Assembly (NCBI GenBank): GCA_001599595.1
Contig: BCHH01000012.1
Span: 978,656-1,042,655 of the forward strand
Direction: 5' to 3'
From: Beverwykella pulmonaria
Lineage: Eukaryota; Ascomycota; Dothideomycetes; Pleosporales; Melanommataceae
Length of the DNA stretch: 64,000 nucleotides
Position 1 is the stretch's first letter; each line of letters begins with the position of its first letter. Positions 11,594-22,170 of this stretch are shown in pieces. Position numbers and translations under genes: made by a program. The notes beneath the pieces are model-generated. The model ran no database searches and had not been told where the DNA came from. It saw nothing but the letters and a program-made list of their open reading frames with translations.

Positions 11594-12313
11594 ATGGGGC
11601 ACTACATCCACAACAGCACGCAGACGGTCATCGCGGGCCTAAGCAAGCACCCAGCGCCCGTCCCTGCCGTACTCTCCCACCACACCGACGCCAGCACGCC
11701 TCCTGAGGAGATGCCCAGCAAGGAGCTGCAATTGCCCACTGCCGAAAACACACTGGCGTTCAAGATGGACGTCTCGAACCCCACCATCCCATCGGCACTC
11801 CTCCACCGACGTACTGGCCGGCCCCCGCTCGTGGCGCGAATCTCGCTCCCGCCGAATGAATCCACAGTCAAGGCCCCGCTGTCACCGCCCCCGACGCTGA
11901 ACATTATGAGCCCGCTGCCCGCTGTGAATACGCTCCATGCCGGCCACACGCCCATCTTCCCGCGCTCGCTGTCGCCGTTCCACGAGCCAGACCAGGACGA
12001 CTTCAGCGGGCCGTCCACTCCAGAGCAGGAAGCGGTGCTGAGCGGCCCGCTGACACTGCCTCCCCAGCCCGGCGACGGGGCCGCCGACCGCATTGAGCTG
12101 CGCGTCTTGAACGCCGAGCTGGAGAGGATTGCCAAGGAGCAGGACAGCGCCAGTCGCCTGGCCGGCGTCGCCTCGAGCCCAGTCGAAGTCGGTGGACTGA
12201 ACATCCACAAGAGCTCTACGCGGCGATCGTCAGAGAACTCGGTCGAGGTCGTCGACGGGGTTCTTCTGAAAAAGCCCATGATGAATTTTGGACAGCCACT
12301 GGGGCAGGCGTAG
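11594..12313 (+). CDS. Small disordered Pro/Ser-rich protein, unknown function
   Basis: Single-exon frame of 239 aa starting MGHYIHNSTQTV. An in-frame ATG lies 24 bases upstream, but 11594 has the better context (gccatcATGG) and a typical pyrimidine-rich leader. The protein is proline- and serine-rich with several SP/TP sites and one short predicted helix near residues 170–190 (RIELRVLNAELERIAKEQ). There is no signal peptide, membrane segment or recognised domain. It ends with a short segment LLKKPMMNFGQPLGQA. The antisense frame is also open over most of this length, so the call rests on composition and start context only. It may be a regulatory or phosphorylated adaptor protein, but nothing here proves a role. 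Confidence 0.5.
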   Translation: MGHYIHNSTQTVIAGLSKHPAPVPAVLSHHTDASTPPEEMPSKELQLPTAENTLAFKMDVSNPTIPSALLHRRTGRPPLVARISLPPNESTVKAPLSPPPTLNIMSPLPAVNTLHAGHTPIFPRSLSPFHEPDQDDFSGPSTPEQEAVLSGPLTLPPQPGDGAADRIELRVLNAELERIAKEQDSASRLAGVASSPVEVGGLNIHKSSTRRSSENSVEVVDGVLLKKPMMNFGQPLGQA

Positions 12314-12732
12314 GGGCGCCAATGGGCTTCCGTGCGACAGGAAAGAGGTGGACATTGTAGATTTTACATCGGTATTGTTAGAATATGGTGTGGGCATGGC
12401 GCTTTCGGCTAAGCGTGAGGATTTTTAGGAAAATGGACTGGGTTGGGTGGGAATGGATGCATGGGAAGGAGTATACACACAATGGTGTATATTACGTCAC
12501 TGGACCAAGAGGTCCGCGATGACGGGGGCATAGTGCTTTATATAGGTATGTATGTTTTAGTAGACTGGATTCAATTCGGTCGAAAAGGCCAGTTGAAAAG
12601 AAATAAAAATTCAACAAGCGTTCTTCGATTTTATTTCTGGAATCACGTCTCAATAGTCAAGGTTCTTCTTCCTGCCATGGCCGCCGCGTATGTACAATTC
12701 CTCCCATATCAAAACACTTTCCCTAACCCTCC

Positions 12733-14806
12733 TTACGCAGCACAGACATCCCGCCCCGCATCCTCCTTCAAAACGTCACTCCCCTTCTCCCCCACCATGA
12801 ACGTGCTCACGACTGGAAAGACGCCCGGAATCCGCGGGTACACACTCGCATCGACAACCCTCAGCCCCTTTACACCCCTAACCCTAAATCGTGCATCCAG
12901 CACCGCCATCGCATCCCCGTCTTTCCCTATCGCAGCCGTGCTCGTAGGATGGTGACCGAACGTCTGCCCCGTAATCCATTCTTCGTCCGCTTGCCCGCAG
13001 TACCCCTGTGCATTGGGGCCTTCAGGACACGGAGGCTCCTTCGCAGCGACGCTGACGCCGCGCGAAGACGCCGCCGAGTACATGTTGCGCGCCCAGGCAA
13101 TGGTATCCTTCATCGCGCCCATATCGATGTCCTTGCCCTGCTCGAAGTGGTTGAAATTGATCTCGGGGGTATCCTGGGGATTCGCGGATTGCAGTTTTAC
13201 ATATCCGGCTTTGTTCTGCGGATGCGCTTTCACCATGGAGATGCCGTATGTGCCTGCGCCATCCTGCGGTAAAGCCGTGTTTGTCTGGTTCGAGGGCCAG
13301 AAGCCGCGGAACGCGAAGGTGCCTTGCATGACGAACATGTCTCTCTCGCCGTCGGGCGAGTGCTGCGTCGTCATCATGATGATGGGCTGCGAGAAGCCGC
13401 CGCTCGTTGCGCTCGTCACCTGCCCGATAATGGGCATCTCCTGGTTGTCCTGCATGTTCCTCCCCACGCCTGGCGCATCGACAAGGACCGGGATCTTGAA
13501 CTCTGCAAGATGCTCTTTGGGCCCGATGCCAGACAGCATGAGAAGTTGGGGTGTGTTGAAGGTACCGCCCGAGATGATGACTTCTTTTCTTGCAACCGCC
13601 GTCATCTTGGTTCCCTTATTGGCGTCGGTGTACCGCGCATCGGCTTTATACAGACTCTTTCCCTGTAAGTATTCGACGCCTGTAGCGCGCGGCGTGCCGC
13701 CACATGCAGTGCCGTTGTCGAAGAGGACTCTCGTGGCCAGACTGTTGATGCTCAACGTCAACGGGAACTTCTTCTGAATAGTGTCCGTGATGTAATCCCT
13801 CGAACTATACCGATCCCCATTAGCCTTCGTATGCGTAGGCAGGCCCCAGATTCCATTCGTCCAGTCGCGTTTCGCGTCGAGGAAATTGGCGTCGGAGCTC
13901 ATCATGGAGGCGATGTCCTTTGCATCGGTGGACTTCGAGAAGTTGGCCGCGATGGCTTGGATGATGCCTAGCACGGGCTGCCCAATGGATGTCGGCTTGT
14001 TCATGTTGGTTTGGAAGTAGCCGTCGAAACCGTGGCCCGCAGTGCCATTGGGGAGGTAGTTGTTCTTCTCGATGCGGGTGAAGATCTTGCGCATGTTGTC
14101 CGCACTGCAAAGTCCACATTAGTCTCGCCATCGTAGCTCTATAGACATTGCGCGGTGTGCAGGATACAGGAGAGAGGCGGCAGGGTTGAGCTTCTAATTG
14201 ACTTCGCCCAAGATTGGAAGTATCCGAATAGTATGGATTGAGAAAGAGTAGACGCATCGAATAGAACGTACCTCCAGCTCTCATCCTTCGTCAAATCTCT
14301 GATGTAATTCCAATCGCTGTCCGCCGGCAACCACGTACACATCGCATTGATCATACTGGACCCTCCGACCGAGCTTCCCCTCGGATAGTATACTCCCAGG
14401 AACTTGCTCCCGGCAGGCGGCGTGTCTGTTCCGGCGCCGACCCAGTACCGTCCTGCCGTGGTCTTCCAGACGAGGTGGTTGTTCATCATGTTCTTCTTCT
14501 CGTCGCTGTAGTGCTTGACGAAGAAGTCCCATGTTATTTGGGGTGGGTATTGGCCTGAATTGCCTTGCGTGCTCTATATATGGTTAGCGTTGTGTTCCTG
14601 GTAGAGTTTTGGTACGGGGCCTTTACCTGATCCCCAGCCTCAAGCAAGAGGACGGAGTAGTTTGCTCGCGCGAGGTTGGAAGCCACGGGGCCACCGCCAG
14701 GCCCGCTGCCGACGACGATGTAATCGTATACATCTTGTGCAGCCACATGGAAGGAGAAGAGAGACGATGTAGCGAGGAAGAGGACGGCCTGGTTTAGGAA
14801 ACCCAT
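12733..14806 (-). CDS. Secreted GMC-family FAD oxidoreductase
   Basis: Exons 14627–14806, 14272–14573 and 12733–14104 on the minus strand give 617 aa. The first 23 residues form a signal peptide (hydrophobic AVLFLATSSLFSFHVAA). The Rossmann motif GSGPGGG lies at residues 33–39 and binds the FAD ADP moiety. The PRGSSVGGSSMINAM signature follows, and GIGPKEHL marks the second GMC signature. The first catalytic histidine is within HHP at 545–546. The position aligning with the second catalytic His/Asn of glucose oxidase and aryl-alcohol oxidase is Phe590 (IPGVFPVVS). Family members oxidise alcohols, sugars or aryl alcohols outside the cell; substrate cannot be read from sequence. Choline-dehydrogenase-like fungal members share the PGVF/PGFF-type ending, from memory. 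Introns are 53 bp and 167 bp. Confidence 0.9.
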
Positions 14807-16059
14807 TTTGATGTGGCTTTTCGCATATATCAGGAGGCTGTTCTGAACCTCTAGCCCGTCAAGCAGATGCAGTGAGCAGCTTATAAGACTCTACACTACC
14901 CTCGAGAGATCATCCCATTCACCTTGCACTTTCTATGATGGCGACAATTGCCGGTCGTCTCCATCTCCTCCATTGCGCGTCGATTGGTGCCAATTTTGAG
15001 TTCCTTAATGCTGAAATGGATGCAGATTGCAAGACATGGAGCCGGAAAGCGGAGTCAAATATAAAAGTCTTGAGTTGTTGCCAAGACCCCCATCGTTATG
15101 AGCAACGGTGGAAATTCAAGCATTCATTCGTCAATGGCTGGCACGTAGGGCGAAGCGAACAAGTACTGCTGACGGGAGATCTGCCGTGTATCAAGCCACT
15201 CGATCCTTACCCGCGTGCCAAAATAGATTATCGAAGTAGTTTAGACGAAGAGAAGGAACAGAGTGGTCGCCCAGAGGTTTAAAGTGGGAGTGCCAGGGCG
15301 AATCATCTATCTGAAGAGTCTCACGAACATGTCATATAGAAATATGAGAACAGAGGAGATGAGATGAAAGAGCTTTATGGAAAAAAGTGGAAGGATGAAG
15401 TTGAGTCTAGGGATTGTCTTTCCCCAGATTCCGACCCGTCAAACTACGCTAAGCCGAATTATGCCTAGACTTCTGTTACTGTACTGCGAAGTGCAAACCC
15501 TCAAGATCCAACCCCAACATTTAGCGTATCGAGCAGTTCTAGGAAGATACCAAATGATCACCTGTCCTGCAGAGCCCTCCTGCATTTCCTAGAAGGGCTC
15601 GTATAGTGGATGATAGCTCCGTCTTGAACGTCCTTGTTGATCTACCTAGAAGTACTAACATGTAGTACTAGCACTGCAATGGGTATCAGGTCTAACATAA
15701 TGCGGAATCCTCTTAGAATAGTCATGCTAAAACGAGTATTCGAATTCCCTGTGTACGGAAAAAGATGCTCCTGACAGTGACCAAGATAGGCATCTCGAAA
15801 AGCTAATTACCCCGCTATCAACACACGATAGTATCAGAGCGATCGTCCTTATCAGGAACCATGCATCCGCGTCTATGATGAACATATATCGTCGCTCAGA
15901 GCTCAGTTTCATAGTCGCTTTTAGAGCGCGTCTTGGAATTTTTTTTTTCTACAGCCCTTGGTTTCATTAGCATAACAAGCAGCTATTCACACCAGCCTCT
16001 GTCCATTAGCTTCTTACACGAAATTCATTCTCACAACCTCATATCCAAACATCTTAACT
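14807..16059. other. Intergenic between divergent GMC and hydrolase genes
   Basis: Short ORFs only (the longest is 115 codons, + strand 14935–15282, without domain features). The region must contain promoters for both flanking genes. A T-rich run at 15939–15950 precedes the leader of the gene at 16060. Confidence 0.5.
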
Positions 16060-17007
16060 ATGCCGGAAGACACGCCCCTCCAAGCTACTCTCGGTCCCTC
16101 CTCCCATCCTTGGACATACCACACCTCCACCGGCTTCGCCCTCACTTCCCGCTCTTCTCAAAATCTCACCATCCAAACGACCACCAAACCTATCACAATA
16201 TCCCCACCTTCCACTGCCCTCATCATAATTGACATGCAGAACTTCTTTCTCAGCCCTGCCTTCGGTCGGCCTCTTGGATCCACCGGGCACCGCGCCAGCG
16301 ATCAACTCCTTTTACACGCCATTCCCGCAGCCAGGAAAGCCGGCATTAGAATTGTATGGCTGAACTGGGGACTTACAGAGGAAGAAGTGAAGAACATGCC
16401 GGCGGGTGTTAGTAGGGCGTTTGGATTTGCGGCAACGGAAGGGGATGGGAAGTTAGTCGCGGCGAACAAGTACGGGGAGAGGAAGTTCCGCGGTGGCGAT
16501 GTATTGCTGGAAAACGGGGCGAAGGGAGCGGCGTACTCTGGTCTCGGATCATCGTGCGGGAGCGTGGAGATCGATGGTAGTAACGGCGAGAAGAAAACCA
16601 TTGACGCCGGACGCCTCCTCATGCGTGATACCTGGAACGCCGCCATCTATGCGCCTCTGGATGCTGAGTTCAAAAAAGGAAGCAAGTTGGAGAAGAATCC
16701 CGATGTTTGGATCCATAAAAACCGCATGTCGGGTCTGTGGGGCGGCAAAACTGAGTGTGAGGAATTTTTGGAGAAGGAAGGGATACGGACGCTGCTCTTC
16801 GCGGGTGTAAATACGGATCAGTGTGTGGGCGGGACGCTGACAGATGCGTTCAGTAAGGGGTATGATTGTGTACTGTTGAGCGACGGATGTGGGACTACGA
16901 GTCCCGAATTTGCACAGAAGGCGTGGGAGTACAATGCTGCAAATACGTTTGGATTCTGTACAAGCTGTGAAGAGTTTTCGAAAGGGGTGGAGGGGATGAA
17001 GGGGTAA
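16060..17007 (+). CDS. Isochorismatase-like cysteine hydrolase
   Basis: Single-exon 315-aa protein. Core strand ALIIIDMQ supplies the catalytic aspartate (Asp58). VWIHKNRMSGLWG supplies the conserved lysine region (Lys220), and GVNTDQCVGGT supplies the nucleophilic cysteine (Cys255), the Asp–Lys–Cys triad of the family. Members hydrolyse isochorismate, nicotinamide, N-carbamoyl compounds or related amides, so the substrate is open. It has an N-terminal extension of about 50 residues and an insertion between residues 110 and 185 relative to compact bacterial members. No signal peptide is visible, suggesting a cytoplasmic enzyme. Confidence 0.88.
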   Translation: MPEDTPLQATLGPSSHPWTYHTSTGFALTSRSSQNLTIQTTTKPITISPPSTALIIIDMQNFFLSPAFGRPLGSTGHRASDQLLLHAIPAARKAGIRIVWLNWGLTEEEVKNMPAGVSRAFGFAATEGDGKLVAANKYGERKFRGGDVLLENGAKGAAYSGLGSSCGSVEIDGSNGEKKTIDAGRLLMRDTWNAAIYAPLDAEFKKGSKLEKNPDVWIHKNRMSGLWGGKTECEEFLEKEGIRTLLFAGVNTDQCVGGTLTDAFSKGYDCVLLSDGCGTTSPEFAQKAWEYNAANTFGFCTSCEEFSKGVEGMKG

Positions 17008-17118
17008 TCATTGAGAAAAGATGGGTTGCGGGGAAGGGGAAGAGCAGAGCTGAGAAATCATTAGGGGTATCTAGAAATATGGACGGTGTGACATCGGAAT
17101 ATTGCTGTGAGTTAACGC

Positions 17119-18547
17119 TCAACCCCTGAGCTTTTTCCTGGCATCCTCGACCAGCCGTGGCCATTCTTCGGTCTCGCCGGCTGGCGGGGGCTCGGTCATA
17201 TTCCGTAGAGAAGACTTAGCATTTTCCTTGTCCCCTTTTAGTTCGTACATGTTCACCAGCTCGAGCATGGCCGGTTTGTAACCACGACCCGCCGCTACTT
17301 TAAACCATTCTTCAGCGAGCTCTTTGGGGCTGTCTTTTCTCCATGTAAGCCATGTCAGTGGTTTTGCAAGCTTTCTATCCTTCAAATATGAAGGCTCGAC
17401 GCTCGTTCCCCTATCAGAGTTCACGATGAGGTAGAAGTGCCCGAGCTGATAGGCGGCTTCTGCATGGCCAGAAGCCGCGGCTTTGCTCATATACTGGAGC
17501 CAATTGGCGCTCCTCTCCTTTTCAAAAGATGCAAGATGGTAGTACGAGAGCGGATCGTCGGCTTCCAATGCGCCTTTTGCGAATGCCGCTCTAGCTTGCT
17601 CACGGGATTTTGAATCCTTGTCGTTAAGCAGCAGGCATCCCAAAGCGTTCCATACAGGGTTTAAGGACAGAAACAACGTTTTTGGACTGGCACGATCGAG
17701 CTTGGTGTCTACCTTTGGGAGTGCCTTTTCGTATAGCAGTCTCGCCCGCTGCGGATGACCCTCATTTTCCAACAGCTGGCCAAGTAAATTCATGGCATCT
17801 GGATCGTCCTTGGAAGCAAGCGCCTCTAACCTTTTGCGACATTCTGCTATATCGGCAGGTTTGAAAAGATTGACAAAATCCTTCGCTTTTTGACGGGCTT
17901 CGGAGTTGGTAAGGGTGGTGCTTTGAAGGACAGAGTGAAGTATGAGCAGAAGAGCAAGCGGGTCTTGGGCCTTGCTGCAAGCTAGTAGCAGCAACGCAGC
18001 TAAAGGTTTGTGTATGCTCGGCGGCATTCGAGACCGCCTAGCTTTATCTTGCACATCGGGGATTCGGTAGGTCGACATGGCGAGGGTTGCAATGTCTTCT
18101 ACGTCGAGTTTGTACTCTGCAGATTCAATCAGTGTCAGGCCTCTGCCATCAGACAGAATGCCAGGGTGACTGACTCTTGGCTAGCCTGACCACGTCTAAT
18201 GTCTCTCCTCTCTCCCGCATAGTGAGCACCTCGTCAATGATCTGGTTTGCGACGCGATCACCTGAGGCGAGGAGCCGCTCGCCGGCTACGAGTCTGAAGA
18301 ATGTTTGACGGTTGCGCTTGTCGGTTTCTACACGCACTTCGGCTGGAGTCATGCGGGCTCCCGTGGCATAGCCTCGTCTCCATTGGGGCCGTTTTATGGG
18401 TCGCTCATCCGAATTGGAGAAGGTGGGTGTATGCTGGAGAGCAACGCGGTGGACTGGTCGCCAAAATTGGCGCGATTGGCAGAAGATGCAGGCCTCAGTT
18501 TTGAGTAGCAGGTTCCTTGGCCGAAGTACAATGGGGCGAAGCAACAT
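17119..18547 (-). CDS. Mitochondrial Sel1/TPR-like repeat protein
   Basis: Exons 18175–18547 and 17119–18116 (intron 58 bp, donor GTCAGT, acceptor CTGCAG) give 456 aa. The N-terminus is rich in Arg, Leu and Ser with few acids and ends in RRGYATGA, a typical mitochondrial presequence. The C-terminal half has Sel1/TPR-type helical pairs, for example DAMNLLGQLLENEGHPQRA, AEAAYQLGHFYL and YKPAMLELVNMYE. The frame is open to 18688, but I chose the methionine at 18547 because it begins the targeting sequence and leaves room for the divergent neighbour. The role is probably protein–protein scaffolding in mitochondria; I cannot assign a specific complex. The donor is weak, so the junction LAK|K is the least certain part. 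Confidence 0.75.
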
Positions 18548-18705
18548 TGGGAGAGTGTAAGGCAGTCGTAAATGTCGAATGGGAATGTACAAAGTTGGTG
18601 GAGAGCTCATATTCCAAGGCGGTGAAGCTAGTGGCGGCAGAATGCGTCGGCGAACTTTTCTCTTGGCGTGCGGTCTTAAAATTTCCATGCAGCACCCGCA
18701 CCGAC
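18548..18705. promoter_or_regulatory. Short divergent promoter between Sel1-repeat gene and utp16
   Basis: Only 158 bp separate the two proposed start codons, which point away from each other. The utp16 frame is open through this interval, so an upstream start cannot be excluded, but overlap with the neighbour's presequence makes that less likely. Confidence 0.5.
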
Positions 18706-20325
18706 ATGTTTGCCAAAGTCTTCAATACCGCCAAAAGAGTGCTGAGCCGGTCGCCCTCCGTCCAGATACCCCCCGCCGAGTCTCGAGAAGCAACACCAAA
18801 CACCCACAGCTTAGACGTCACCATGGTTTTGACACGAAGCGGAGCGGACGTGACGCCGCGCAGTGACCCCCGCAAAGGGAAGCGAGGGTTAGAGGCCGGG
18901 GATACGCCTGTGTCTTCAAAGAAGAGGAGAAGATCTGTGGGCACGGAGGAGAAGGGCATTGGTGCTGAGTTGGCGGACGTGGAGGTCGATGCGGAAACGG
19001 CAGAGCAGGTCAGCGACGACGGCCCCGCCTCAGCGAAGAAGGATAAACTGCCTATCCGGCGCCGAACGAACCCAATGGTTGTCGTAAACACGCCTAATTC
19101 TCATGCAAGCTCAGCAAACGCGACTGCATTGGCGTCACCAAAGGAGCAGACAGGCTCACCAATCTTTCCGTCGAGCAAGAAGAGAACAAAAAAGCAGAAT
19201 GCGGTCGCTGTTGAGTCCGAGGAACCCATTACCACGTCTCAAGAATCGTCGGAAGTGCCCACAACCCCTAAATCGAAGAAGAGAAGATCGAAGGGCGATG
19301 ATGCCTCAACACCAGCTGCAACTTCTTTACCCGTGTCTAAATTTATAGAGGAGATTCCCTCATCGACTTACGAGAGCGACCAGGCCGTCATTCCTTCACA
19401 AGAACCCACTCCAATTTCGTCCTCGAAGTCTAGCAAGGCAGCCACCACACCCAAATCGGATAACAAACCAGAGAAGGGCAAAGCATCACCGGCATATAGA
19501 GTGTTAGAAGATATCGGGAGCGAGAAGGCCGTTATGGCGTCTCAAGAACCTGCCCCAGCTTCATTCACGAAGGCCAAGAAGGAACACATCCGATTCGGCA
19601 GCGAAGAGCCAACTGAGGTGCATATTCCCATGGATATAGATGCCAAGGACCAACAACCTGTTGCACTAGAGGATGTACACGATAGTGACTCGGACGAGGC
19701 CCCGGAAGAGATGACGACCGCATCCGCCCTCCGTCAAGCCAAGGCCGCAGACGAAGAAGCACTCCGAGCCCAGAAAGCGTTGCAAGAGAAGGAAAAGCTG
19801 AAGAGAAAGGAGCATGCCGATCGAATCAAACAAGAGCAGGGCATCAAGCAGAAAAAGGCGGAAAAGAAAGCAGCAAAGCTGGCCAAGAAGCGAGCTCGGG
19901 AAGAAGAATTGGAGCTCCCTGAGGAAGCGCTTGATGTGGACATCCACAACCTCCCTGCTCTGCTCCCCGAGTCCCTTCTCGAGGCTGCAGGAGACATGCG
20001 CCCGCCCACTCCTCCGCCGAAGCTGCATGGTAGGACCGCTGAGGAGGCGAGACAGGAAAAGCTGAATCGGCATATCAAGTTCTTGGAACGGGGCGAGAAG
20101 CCCATCAAGGATGTAAAAAAGGGGTCGCTCAATGTACATGTGCTTGCGCAGCAGAACATGCTGTTGCCACCAAAGGTCAATCGGGATACGAAGAATATCA
20201 GGGAGAAGTGGTTGAAGGGTCGGCAGGTCGAGAAGCAATTTGCGAAAGGAAGGAAGCAGAAGATACAGTTTCGGAAAGTGGAAAGGCGGGCTGTTGGAGG
20301 TGGTTTCTTGCGGGGTGAAGATTAA
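18706..20325 (+). CDS. utp16: U3 snoRNA-associated protein Utp16/Bud21
   Basis: Single-exon 539-aa protein. The last 100 residues match the U3-snoRNA-associated family: NRHIKFLERGEKPIKDVKKG, then NVHVLAQQNMLLPP and a basic end with FRKVERRAVGGGFLRG. The yeast protein is part of the small-subunit processome in the nucleolus, where it helps early 18S pre-rRNA processing. The first 380 residues are disordered, with repeated TPKSKKRR-type basic clusters that look like nuclear localisation signals and SQE/SSK motifs. A lysine/glutamate coiled coil (about 400–470) links to the conserved end. I start at MFAKVFNTAKRVLSRS (18706); a second candidate is MVLTRSGAD at 18823. It is much longer than yeast Bud21, as is common in filamentous fungi. 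Confidence 0.88.
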   Translation: MFAKVFNTAKRVLSRSPSVQIPPAESREATPNTHSLDVTMVLTRSGADVTPRSDPRKGKRGLEAGDTPVSSKKRRRSVGTEEKGIGAELADVEVDAETAEQVSDDGPASAKKDKLPIRRRTNPMVVVNTPNSHASSANATALASPKEQTGSPIFPSSKKRTKKQNAVAVESEEPITTSQESSEVPTTPKSKKRRSKGDDASTPAATSLPVSKFIEEIPSSTYESDQAVIPSQEPTPISSSKSSKAATTPKSDNKPEKGKASPAYRVLEDIGSEKAVMASQEPAPASFTKAKKEHIRFGSEEPTEVHIPMDIDAKDQQPVALEDVHDSDSDEAPEEMTTASALRQAKAADEEALRAQKALQEKEKLKRKEHADRIKQEQGIKQKKAEKKAAKLAKKRAREEELELPEEALDVDIHNLPALLPESLLEAAGDMRPPTPPPKLHGRTAEEARQEKLNRHIKFLERGEKPIKDVKKGSLNVHVLAQQNMLLPPKVNRDTKNIREKWLKGRQVEKQFAKGRKQKIQFRKVERRAVGGGFLRGED

Positions 20326-22170
20326 ATAAGAGTGAGAGAAATGTTCGAAGCAAACTTCGCTCGTCAGGAGAAACGAGAGATATCCAGCATAGAATTAATG
20401 AATGATCAAACGAAGGTTCAGTGTGCAGTGCAAACTGTACTTTCGATTTCCATACATTCTTAGAAAGCAGTCTAGCGTGAGCTGCAAGCTCGCGTTCCTA
20501 CTCTTCACAACCTTAGCACTCCTTCCTAGACACATCTTTAAAGGCTTTCCTTGCTACCGTGTGTATGCCCTTTGAACGATTCCGATTTCATGCCCAAGCA
20601 CATCCTCACCGAGGTCAATTATATATGGTAGCAGATCTAATGGTGTGTTGGGGTTGAACACTGTACATGACGTTTTAGTACTTCGTAAAGGTCGAGCTCG
20701 GTGTGGACTTTTTCCTTTTCCTTTCCAGATCCTCGCCTCCGGGACATGATTACTCTTTCGCTGAAGGAAACATCTAGTTAAAGTGGAACGAGGTTTCTGG
20801 CAGTGATCTTTTTAGTTGATGGTAGATTTTCAGTTGGTCAACGCGGTTTGAAAGAGGTGATGGTAATGAGTGATTGATATTGTATTTCAAAACTTTTGAT
20901 GGGTATATTTGAGAAGATTTAACAGTGTCAGAAGTGTGATAAAGGGAAGAGCATCCACGAAGCGCGCATAGCAATTATATACCTGCCTGCGGAGTCAGAG
21001 AAGTCAGCGTTACTGGTTGAACAGAAGTATTGAGGATGTCGATGCAGTATCTTTAAGTCAAGGTGGCTAAAAAGGATGATACACGTATCGATTTGCTAGT
21101 AAGCTTCTAGGTTGGTGTTTCCGGGTTGGTGTTGAAGGCAGGACTGGTGATGCTAATGGCGTTTCTAGGTGTGATAATTCTCGTCACTGATGATGTACTG
21201 GCGAATTGACCCATCAATTGTGCAAATGGTGTAGGACACGCTTTCTTCTTCTACTTATAAGTACCTTTGGACTTGCACTTTGGTCTATGGGAAATGTGCA
21301 CAAACGCTCTTGCTTTGCTACTCAACAACCTACACTTTCCTTTCGAGGAGACCAAAATGATTGACTGGATGCTGCTGTGGTTCCAAGAGTTAAAGAACCA
21401 CTGTTCACGAAGTTTTTCTCTAAAATCCTTCAAAGGCAAAGGGTATGCGATCTTGTGGTGTGGTCTAAGGAGTACCGGACGTTCTATTTGTGTGTGTCAG
21501 GCTTTCTCCGCCACTAAGAATCGCATATTTGTACAAATAAGGGTATAGGATTTGGAGCGGCATGAAAGAAGGGATGCAGATACGGAGCCGAGGGAATTTG
21601 CTATGACAATTGAGACTGGGTGGCGATATTCTCTACTGATGAGATGTTGCGCCAGTGCGCACATATCTCAGCACTATTCCGTCTTTCCTGTTCTTGCCTC
21701 TTGTTGTCACAACCAGACCGCGTATACAAACTTATATTTTGGCAATTTCAAAAGACCACACTCTTCTCCTTGTCTGCTCTAATAGGCATGCACATTAGTT
21801 CAATGACAACTTAAAACACTGAAAACTGGAATTTATGTTCTTGCTAGCGTTCGACTCGGGTATGCGTAAGGCAGAGCAGTGATCGTGAAAAGTTAGAATC
21901 ATATCTTTTGCATGATGCGGATCATCAGCAATTTCAGTCATCAAAAACATGTTGGACTATCTTTGCAGTTTCTCTCTGTTATCTTGACTATTACATTCAG
22001 CATTCAGCTTTATTATGTAACCATGTAGCCCATGCAAGCAAACATCAATCTTGAGATCCCAATTTTCATAGTTTCGAAAATCAAACCTATCTCCACACAA
22101 ACTGTGACCGAAGTGCTCATTGCTTTTCGAAAATCTCAAGTACGCCCTTTCTTCCCTCCATCCCTTGCCA
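20326..22170. other. Long intergenic region, no gene recognised
   Basis: AT-richer than its neighbours, with scattered ORFs under 95 codons and none with a domain. Its 3' half lies between convergent transcription units (utp16 and the RING–ZZ gene) and so probably holds both 3' UTRs. Confidence 0.5.

Noticed and set aside
11602..12279. 225-codon minus-strand ORF opposite the disordered protein at 11594
   Set aside because: Ser/Gly/Trp-rich with no domain; the plus-strand frame has a better start context and leader. The choice is not certain.
13013..13777. 254-codon plus-strand ORF
   Set aside because: It lies antisense to the third exon of the GMC oxidoreductase; high GC and codon bias leave this frame open by chance.
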